A stretch of 50,044 nt of DNA. Source: Sulfurimonas sp. SAG-AH-194-I05 (lineage in GTDB: Bacteria; Campylobacterota; Campylobacteria; Campylobacterales; Sulfurimonadaceae). Positions 44,392 to 50,044 of the stretch are shown piece by piece (the first letter of the stretch is position 1; each line of letters starts with the position of its first letter). The notes beneath the pieces are model-generated. The model did no database searches, had not been told where the DNA came from, and saw nothing but the letters and a program-made list of their open reading frames with translations. The stretch is from positions 1 through 50,044 of the forward strand of contig NZ_JAEMVA010000010.1 in assembly GCF_029215955.1 (NCBI RefSeq), in the 5' to 3' direction. Both the position numbers and the translations under genes were made by a program.

Positions 44392-44610
44392 ATGGGAACA
44401 TTAGTAAACGGTACAATTAAATGGTTTAACGAAGATAAAGGTTTTGGCTTTATCGAACAAGAAAATGGTGGAAAAGATGTATTCGTACATTTCCGTCAAG
44501 TTAATAACTCAGGTCACGGTCGTGTTTCACTAAACGAAGGTCAAAAAGTAACTTTCGAAATTGGTGAAGGCGAAAAAGGTCCTCAAGCAGAAAACGTTAC
44601 AGGTCTGTAA
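44392..44610 (+). CDS. Cold-shock domain protein
   Basis: Single-stranded nucleic-acid-binding protein of 72 residues. Both RNP motifs are visible: KGFGFIEQ and DVFVHF, followed by [35 protein letters not shown] precedes the ATG. Followed by a strong terminator. Probably CspA-like RNA chaperone. Confidence 0.97.
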   Translation: MGTLVNGTIKWFNEDKGFGFIEQENGGKDVFVHFRQVNNSGHGRVSLNEGQKVTFEIGEGEKGPQAENVTGL

Positions 44611-44618
44611 CCTTTTTA

Positions 44619-44650
44619 TGTGAGCGAATTTTTTCGCTCACAACATTTTT
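44619..44650 (+). terminator. Intrinsic terminator after cold-shock gene
   Basis: TGTGAGCGAA (44619-44628) pairs with TTCGCTCACA (44633-44642) with loop TTTT; ACATTTTT follows. Confidence 0.85.
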
Positions 44651-44682
44651 ATTTACCTCTTGAAGTATGAATCCACATGCTG

Positions 44683-45138
44683 TTAAAACTCCATCTCTAC
44701 TTGTTTTGATTTTTGAATATAAAGCAAAGCATTTGTAAAACTATATTGGTCTAACTCTTCTATACCTTCTAATTCACATTCTAACAAATAATCGAATCCA
44801 TCTAATGCAATATTTTTAACCTTTTTTAAATGCACACTGTAGAATAATAAATCTGCTAAATCACTCACTGGAATAATTTCCCTAAAACTTTTGTTACATT
44901 CGCTTATAAATTCACAGCATATATCTTCATTTGCCATAAGAAGTATCCAAAGTATAATGTTGTCTATCTTTTTTGGTGCTTTCACTTTATGTAATAAACG
45001 ACTATACATCTCTTTATTTTGGGATATCTCTTTAAGTTGCTCATTTGCTTGTGCTATTAAAAAATTAATTCTCTCATCACTGAGCTTCTCATTTTTATAA
45101 CCTTCTAGTATTTCTTCTGAAATTTGATATGTATGCAT
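44683..45138 (-). CDS. Hypothetical protein (151 aa)
   Basis: An all-helical looking acidic protein with no signal peptide or membrane helix. It includes LADLLFYSVHLKKV, LECELEGIEELDQYS, and two cysteines in ANEDICCEFISEC. I do not recognise a family. It diverges from the hemerythrin gene across 182 bases. Confidence 0.6.
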   Translation of the reverse strand: MHTYQISEEILEGYKNEKLSDERINFLIAQANEQLKEISQNKEMYSRLLHKVKAPKKIDNIILWILLMANEDICCEFISECNKSFREIIPVSDLADLLFYSVHLKKVKNIALDGFDYLLECELEGIEELDQYSFTNALLYIQKSKQVEMEF

Positions 45139-45260
45139 TAGTTCTCTTTTTTATTTAATATCTAATTATTACAAATTATTCTAAAAATTTCTATTAATGA
45201 GAGTGCTATAAAAAGTTCTCTATGTTTTGTTTAATAATATTTTGAATTACGTCTCATTTT

Positions 45261-45274
45261 TTGATATATATCAA
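45261..45274 (+). promoter_or_regulatory. FNR/CRP-family operator before hemerythrin gene
   Basis: TTGATATATATCAA is a perfect palindrome matching the FNR half-sites TTGAT-N4-ATCAA. Its centre, at about -41.5 from a start predicted from the -10 TATAAC at 45297-45302, is the classical place for class II activation. Confidence 0.75.
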
Positions 45275-45296
45275 CTTCGGTGTTCTTTTTTTATGC

Positions 45297-45302
45297 TATA
45301 AC
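45297..45302 (+). promoter_or_regulatory. -10 element of hemerythrin gene
   Basis: TATAAC preceded by TATGC, positioned for activation by the upstream FNR/CRP-type palindrome; the predicted start is near 45309 and the ATG is at 45321. Confidence 0.55.
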
Positions 45303-45320
45303 TCTTCTAAAGGATTTTCA

Positions 45321-45743
45321 ATGGGATTACTATATGCTGAACAAGTAGAATATATGAGTGTAGAAGAGATGCAAGAAACACATGAGAATGAAATTCAAAT
45401 TTTAAACGATATTGATAAACTTGCTACAAAACATCAGCTTCATAAAACAGAACCTGATGCGCTTATAGCAAAAATAGATGAATACATTGTGCATGTTAAA
45501 AAACATTTTGCAAATGAAGAACGATTAATGCAAAAGTATAATTTTCCATCGTATCATATGCACAAGACAGCACATGACATGTTTTTAGAAGACCTTGATT
45601 ATGCGCTTAAACAATGGAAGCGGTCTGATAATATAGAAAAAATCACTAATTTTATACGTAAAACACCTGAGTGGATTGTTCTACATGTGAACTCAGTAGA
45701 TGCTCCTACAGCGAATTTTTTAGCTGCAAAAATGAAAGAATAA
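45321..45743 (+). CDS. Bacteriohemerythrin
   Basis: Non-heme di-iron oxygen-binding protein of 140 residues. The iron ligands fit the family: His21, His58, His62 and Glu66 (HVKKHFANEE), His81 and His85 (HKTAH), His122 and Asp127 (HVNSVD). I chose ATG 45321 with AAAGGA nine bases upstream over a longer frame starting within the regulatory site. The FNR/CRP-type box suggests oxygen- or NO-linked expression. Likely roles are oxygen storage, sensing or protection. Confidence 0.93.
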   Translation: MGLLYAEQVEYMSVEEMQETHENEIQILNDIDKLATKHQLHKTEPDALIAKIDEYIVHVKKHFANEERLMQKYNFPSYHMHKTAHDMFLEDLDYALKQWKRSDNIEKITNFIRKTPEWIVLHVNSVDAPTANFLAAKMKE

Positions 45744-45819
45744 GTAAAGTTCTATATTATAAGCTATTGTTGTATAATACTTTTACAGTAATTTTTGAGC
45801 AAAAAGGACTTCTTGTCAT

Positions 45820-48042
45820 ATGAAAAATAAACTAAAAGTACTTACATCTTTATTTTTAATAGTAACACTCTCTATTTCTAGTGCTTACCTTTTTTTACCA
45901 GAGTACTTCCAATCACTTGACAATCGTGTTCGAGACTTTTATTTTAACTACCGTGGTCCTACAAAAGCGAGCGATGAAGTTGTTATTGTTGATATTGATG
46001 AAAGAAGTATTCGTGAACTTGGACAATGGCCTTGGGAGCGAGATAAGTTTGCACAAATTCTAGTAAACCTTACAAATGCGGGAACTGGAATTATTGGGCT
46101 GGATATTGTTTTTGCAGAAGAGGACAAGACATCACCGGTAAAATTTGCAAAAAAATGGAATCTCGAAATAGGTGACTTACCTGATTATGATGAAGTTTTA
46201 GCACAAACAGTTGCAGATACTCCTACTATATTAGGGTATGTTTTTGATTTTGATACGAATGATAACGACCATAACGATGCCCCTCAAATTCCTGCAATAT
46301 TTATAGAAAAAAATAAGGCTAAAGCAGAATTTTTACCACTTGCTAATGGAGTCCTACCTAATCTTGAAGTTATTCAAGATGCGGCATATTCAAGTGGCTA
46401 TATGAATAATATTCCGGATGAAACAGGTGTAATACGAAGTGTACCTCTTTTAATTAAGTTTGATGAAGTTCTCTACCCCTCACTCGCCTTTGAAATGTAT
46501 AGAATTGCAAACAATGTAAACAAGGTTATAGCGTATTATAGTGATGCAGGTATAGAAAATGTTACGCTCGCTAAACAGCCTATACGTACAGATAGATTTG
46601 GAAGAATGCACTTGAATTTTCGTGGGCCTTTTAAAAGTTACAAATATATTTCAGCGGTAGATGTCTACAACAATGACATAGACCCTAAGGACCTTGAGGG
46701 TAAGTTTGTTCTCATCGGTACATCAGCGTATGGTTTAATGGATTTACGTTCTACTCCTATGGATAGTGTTATTGCAGGAGTTGAGCTTCATGCAAATATG
46801 ATAGATAATCTTATTCATGACGATATGCTATCAAAGCCTTCTTGGGGTGAATTAGCTGATTTATTTATGATATTTCTCGTTGTATTTATTGTTATGTTTC
46901 TTTTCTCTCGTCTTGCTATTATTCCTTTAGTTCTTGTGTTTTTACTTTCGCTTGGTGGCATTATGTATTTGAATTACTATCTGCTTTTTACTGCATATAT
47001 TATTTTAAATTCTATTTTTCCTATTATGGCAATGTTTCTTTCATTAACAACTGTTCTTGGAGTCAACTATATGTTTGAATACTCTCAAAAGGAGATGATT
47101 AAAGGTAAGTTTGCTTCAAAAGTAAGTGCTGATGTTATGGAAGATATTCTTAAGAATCCTGAATCAAATACACTCGATGGAGCTGAAAAAGAGATTACAG
47201 TTTTTTTCTCTGATGTTAGAAACTTTACGAATATTTCTGAAGCCATGGGTAATGCAAAATCTCTCATTAAGTTTATGAACGAAATAATGGAGCCAATGAC
47301 AACCATTATTATCAATGAAAAAGGTACAGTCGATAAATACATCGGTGATGCTATTATGGCTTACTGGAATGCACCTGTTGATGTTGATAACCATGCGGAT
47401 AGAGCAGTTCGAGCGAGTTTAAAACAACTCCATGCGCTTAATGCGTTAAATGATAGGCTTCGAGCTAATCCAGAATATGAAAATGTTATCAAAATGGCAG
47501 ATAATGCAGGGCAACCAATAGTAGACATAGGTATCGGTCTCAACAGTGGTGTTGCTATTGTAGGGGAAATGGGTTCTACTATACGTTCTGATTATACTGT
47601 TATTGGAGATCCGATTAACTTAGGTGCGCGTCTTGAATCTTTATGTAAATACTATAACTCCAAGCTTAATATTTCGCATTTCACAAAAAAGATGCTAACA
47701 GGTGATTATATTTATAGATTTTTAGATCTTGTTACTGTAAAAGGAAAAGCAGAACCTATAGAAATTTGGCAAATACATAACTTTAACGAAGAAGATGCTC
47801 CTCCACTTTTTTATTCTACAAGAGAAGAACTCCTTAAAGAACTTGACCTTTACCACAAGGCAATAGAGCTTTATAAGGCATCTGACTTTACCGATGCCTT
47901 AGCAATATTTCAAGATATTAACTCTTGGGAACATAAAAGCAATAAAGCAATTTATACGATTTATATTGAACGTTGTGAACACTATATAGAAGTGCCACCT
48001 GAGAACTTCAATGGTGTTTTTCAACACACTACAAAAGGTTAA
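45820..48042 (+). CDS. CHASE2-domain class III adenylate cyclase
   Basis: Membrane-bound cyclase of 740 residues. An N-terminal helix, a periplasmic CHASE2 sensor (about 30-335, with VVIVDIDERSIRELGQWPW), three transmembrane segments (about 345-415) and a cyclase domain (about 455-640). Catalytic residues are intact: Asp465 (FFSDVRNFT) and Asp510 (KYIGDAIMA) for metal, Lys506 and Asp597 for adenine selection, and Asn600 and Arg604 for the transition state. A C-terminal TPR-like tail follows. Product is predicted to be cAMP. Its regulator is likely an extracellular ligand; a predicted cAMP phosphodiesterase lies at 14729. Confidence 0.93.
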   Translation: MKNKLKVLTSLFLIVTLSISSAYLFLPEYFQSLDNRVRDFYFNYRGPTKASDEVVIVDIDERSIRELGQWPWERDKFAQILVNLTNAGTGIIGLDIVFAEEDKTSPVKFAKKWNLEIGDLPDYDEVLAQTVADTPTILGYVFDFDTNDNDHNDAPQIPAIFIEKNKAKAEFLPLANGVLPNLEVIQDAAYSSGYMNNIPDETGVIRSVPLLIKFDEVLYPSLAFEMYRIANNVNKVIAYYSDAGIENVTLAKQPIRTDRFGRMHLNFRGPFKSYKYISAVDVYNNDIDPKDLEGKFVLIGTSAYGLMDLRSTPMDSVIAGVELHANMIDNLIHDDMLSKPSWGELADLFMIFLVVFIVMFLFSRLAIIPLVLVFLLSLGGIMYLNYYLLFTAYIILNSIFPIMAMFLSLTTVLGVNYMFEYSQKEMIKGKFASKVSADVMEDILKNPESNTLDGAEKEITVFFSDVRNFTNISEAMGNAKSLIKFMNEIMEPMTTIIINEKGTVDKYIGDAIMAYWNAPVDVDNHADRAVRASLKQLHALNALNDRLRANPEYENVIKMADNAGQPIVDIGIGLNSGVAIVGEMGSTIRSDYTVIGDPINLGARLESLCKYYNSKLNISHFTKKMLTGDYIYRFLDLVTVKGKAEPIEIWQIHNFNEEDAPPLFYSTREELLKELDLYHKAIELYKASDFTDALAIFQDINSWEHKSNKAIYTIYIERCEHYIEVPPENFNGVFQHTTKG

Positions 48043-48045
48043 AAC

Positions 48046-48774
48046 ATGTTAAAAATACTTTTTTCTCCATCTGAGGGGAAAAACTCCGGTGGAGATGCAG
48101 TAAAAAAAGACTTACTCGGTGCTATACATGCAAGAGATGAAATTTTAGATGCCTACAATACTATTATAAAAACGCAAGATGAAGAACAGATTAAAGCCTT
48201 GTTTGGAATTAAAAAGTTTTCAGATTGTGAGCAATATATAAGCGATATTTACAATGCACCTCTTATGCCCGCAATGCAAAGATACCAAGGTGTGGCGTAT
48301 GATTATCTCAAGTACAATGAACTTAAACTCAATGAACAAGAGTACTTAAAAAATAATACGATTATTTTTTCAAATCTTTTTGGTCCTCTTCGTGGCGGGG
48401 ATGTAATTCCTAACTACAAAGTTAAACAGGGTAATAGTGTAGGTAGTATAGTTCCTGAGAAATTTTATAAAGAACGTTTTAGCTACCAACTTGACTTACT
48501 CCTAGCACAAGATGAAATTTTAGACCTTCGTGCAGGCTATTATGATAAGTTTTATAAACTCACTAGACCCTACACCACTTTAAAGTTTTTAAAAAATGGA
48601 AAAACTGTGAGTCATTGGGCTAAAGCCTACCGTGGCATAGTTTTAAAAGAGTTAGCGAAAAACAACATTCAAAGTATAGAGGAATTTAAGGCATTACAAA
48701 TTGATACCCTTGAAGTTCACGAAATAAAAGTTGCAAAAAATAAAACAGAAATCATTTATAACATAATTGAATAA
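48046..48774 (+). CDS. yaaA: YaaA/UPF0246 family peroxide-stress protein
   Basis: Cytoplasmic DNA-binding protein of the YaaA family, which in E. coli lowers free iron and protects against peroxide. Family motifs: ILFSPSEGK, RYQGVAYDYLKY, FSNLFGPLRGGDVIPNYK and DLRAGYYDKFY. 242 residues. Starts three bases after the cyclase stop, so co-transcription is likely. Confidence 0.88.
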   Translation: MLKILFSPSEGKNSGGDAVKKDLLGAIHARDEILDAYNTIIKTQDEEQIKALFGIKKFSDCEQYISDIYNAPLMPAMQRYQGVAYDYLKYNELKLNEQEYLKNNTIIFSNLFGPLRGGDVIPNYKVKQGNSVGSIVPEKFYKERFSYQLDLLLAQDEILDLRAGYYDKFYKLTRPYTTLKFLKNGKTVSHWAKAYRGIVLKELAKNNIQSIEEFKALQIDTLEVHEIKVAKNKTEIIYNIIE

Positions 48775-48783
48775 GGAAAACCA

Positions 48784-49533
48784 GTGCAAGATAGCCAAGA
48801 ATACATAGATAAAAAAGCTTTTTTTGAAAAAATAATCACACTTTATGGACGTAACGTAGTTATAGAAGTTCTTGAAGATGCAAGCGTAGAAATACATAAA
48901 CTCCACATGGCAGACTCAAACAAAATCGATGGGGCTGTTAAAACTATCACAGAATTAGCGAAAAAGAGAAACATTGAGATTGCGTACCATGCAAAAAGAG
49001 ATTTGAGTCGTATTAGTAAAAATGCGAAGCAAGACCAAGGCGTAGCTATAGATATTATGGCAAAATCGTATCAAAATGCTAAGGAGATAAAAAACTTAGA
49101 TACCTTTAGACTTATAGCACTTGATGGTATTCAAAATCCTCAAAATCTAGGAATGATTATTCGCTCATGTGCAGCTGGAAATGTAGATGGAATTATATTA
49201 CCTAAAAAGAGTTCTGCAAAAATATCGCCACTTGTTATAAAAGCAAGTGCTGGAACACTTTTTAAACTTCCTATTTATTTTTGTAACTCTTTAGATGATA
49301 TTTTAAATGATTTAGATGACACTAAAATTTATGAACTAAGTTCACATGCACAAACAACTATACACGATATAGTTCCACATGCTAAGAGTATATTTATTTT
49401 AGGGAATGAAAGTGATGGAGTAAGTGCTGAAGTCCAAAAGCTTTGTAATGAGGCACTTCGTATTCCAATGAACCGTGGAGTAGAGTCTTTAAATGTAGCA
49501 GTCACAGCTTCACTTCTTGCCTTTATGAAGTAA
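48784..49533 (+). CDS. SpoU/TrmH family RNA 2'-O-methyltransferase (RlmB-like)
   Basis: SPOUT methyltransferase of 249 residues. It contains the three SPOUT motifs: LDGIQNPQNLGMIIRSC, FILGNESDGVSAEV and LRIPMNRGVESLNVAVTASL. The N-terminal about 80 residues form a substrate-binding domain. GTG start at 48784 preceded by AAGGAAAACCA. The likely target is 23S rRNA G2251 (RlmB), but tRNA (TrmH) cannot be excluded by sequence alone. Nine bases after yaaA. Confidence 0.9.
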   Translation: MQDSQEYIDKKAFFEKIITLYGRNVVIEVLEDASVEIHKLHMADSNKIDGAVKTITELAKKRNIEIAYHAKRDLSRISKNAKQDQGVAIDIMAKSYQNAKEIKNLDTFRLIALDGIQNPQNLGMIIRSCAAGNVDGIILPKKSSAKISPLVIKASAGTLFKLPIYFCNSLDDILNDLDDTKIYELSSHAQTTIHDIVPHAKSIFILGNESDGVSAEVQKLCNEALRIPMNRGVESLNVAVTASLLAFMK

Positions 49534-49547
49534 AACTTTACGAAGAA

Positions 49548-49580
49548 ACCTTATGAAGTCATAATGTCATAAGGTCTTTT
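49548..49580. terminator. Terminator shared by the methyltransferase and thioredoxin genes
   Basis: ACCTTATGA (49548-49556) pairs with TCATAAGGT (49567-49575), followed by CTTTT. It overlaps the thioredoxin stop codon, so the 3' end of that gene is part of the stem. Confidence 0.65.
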
Positions 49581-49871
49581 AATTTCGCTTATTACCTCAC
49601 CAACACTCATGTGGCGTGATTTACGTAAAAATTCTTTCCCATCTAAAAAGACTAAAACTGTGGGAATTGACAATACTCCAAAATGAGGTGCTATATCTTC
49701 TTCTACTGAAATATCTACACTTTCAATGTGAAAGTCTTTAAAGTTCGCGTCAAGTGCCTCAAGTAGTTTTGGTTTAAGTGAATGACACACGTTACATGTG
49801 GGTGCAGAAAAATACACCATCACCGCTAAATTTTCTTTAATTGCGTTCGTTATTTTTTCTAATGTTTGCAT
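49551..49871 (-). CDS. Thioredoxin-like protein
   Basis: Thioredoxin-fold protein of 106 residues with active site CNVC in APTCNVCHSLKPKLL and cis-Pro motif LSIPTVLVFLDGKE. Classical thioredoxin has CGPC; CNVC indicates a divergent member. No signal peptide. It converges on the methyltransferase gene. Confidence 0.9.
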   Translation of the reverse strand: MQTLEKITNAIKENLAVMVYFSAPTCNVCHSLKPKLLEALDANFKDFHIESVDISVEEDIAPHFGVLSIPTVLVFLDGKEFLRKSRHMSVGEVISEIKRPYDIMTS

Positions 49872-49949
49872 GTGCTTATTATAACAGATATAATCCTCTT
49901 GCTTCTACTTATATATTGAAATGTATAAAAATTATACGAAGGAAATAAA

Positions 49950-50044
49950 ATGAATGAAGAAGAAAAACTAAAAATATATTTAGAAAAAGTAAAAGAAATA
50001 GCAAAAGAACATGTCCAAAGTAAAAAGATGACAGCAATTGAAGC
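49950..50044 (+). CDS. Start of an unidentified gene (truncated by window edge)
   Basis: ATG at 49950 is preceded by GAAGGAAATAAA and the frame stays open to the edge (MNEEEKLKIYLEKVKEIAKE and on). The N-terminus is a charged helix with no recognised motif; too short to identify. Confidence 0.6.
   Translation, partial: MNEEEKLKIYLEKVKEIAKEHVQSKKMTAIE

Overview
The window reads as a chromosomal segment of a free-living Campylobacterota (epsilonproteobacterium), most like Sulfurimonas or a close relative. The reasons are the AT-rich sequence, the gene order flgB-flgC-fliE-penicillin-binding protein, the tRNA-Thr/Tyr/Gly/Thr-tuf block, and the density of signal-transduction genes (H-NOX, HPt, HD-GYP, bacteriohemerythrin, CHASE2 cyclase). 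rpoB and rpoC are separate, slightly overlapping genes, which argues against Helicobacter and Wolinella, where they are fused. No phage, transposon or CRISPR array was seen.

Layout. (1) 1-8122, minus strand: a peptidoglycan-recycling neighbourhood. Genes run from a nucleosidase-like protein to an exported NagZ and a sodium:solute symporter. A new promoter then drives H-NOX, histidine kinase, anmK, an amgK-like kinase, a murU-like uridylyltransferase and an MltB-like lytic transglycosylase that runs off the left edge. (2) 8158-13185, plus: HPt protein, SRP RNA, a repeat protein, a small protein, a two-subunit gluconate-dehydrogenase-like oxidoreductase, an MsrA-thioredoxin-MsrB fusion and a 21-codon ORF. 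(3) 13172-19822: LysM protein, GNAT acetyltransferase, a GAF/HD-GYP/class-II cAMP-phosphodiesterase protein, then a type XI-like (Slam) outer-membrane secretion gene with a FecR-domain cargo, and a divergent small lipoprotein. (4) 19872-37820, plus: the translation/transcription superblock of four tRNAs, tuf, rpmG, tRNA-Trp, secE, nusG, rplKAJL, rpoBC, rpsL, rpsG and fusA, with many intergenic hairpins. (5) 37880-43990: bpt, a membrane protein, prfB, panC, and flgB-flgC-fliE-PBP behind a sigma-54 promoter. (6) 44392-50044: cold-shock protein, unknown protein, hemerythrin behind an FNR/CRP-type box, CHASE2 adenylate cyclase, yaaA, an rRNA methyltransferase, a thioredoxin and the start of an unknown gene.

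How the genes work together. In the left segment the transglycosylase would release anhydromuropeptides and the exported NagZ would remove GlcNAc outside the cytoplasm. The symporter is a candidate importer, and AnmK, AmgK and MurU could return the sugar to UDP-MurNAc. An H-NOX/kinase pair lies inside the same operon, so a link between nitric oxide sensing and wall recycling is possible. Elsewhere the window encodes a class III adenylate cyclase, a predicted cAMP phosphodiesterase domain fused to HD-GYP, and a CRP/FNR-type operator. A heptamer, CCACATG, occurs about 30 times on the two strands, far above composition expectation, and is the main unexplained genome-scale signal.
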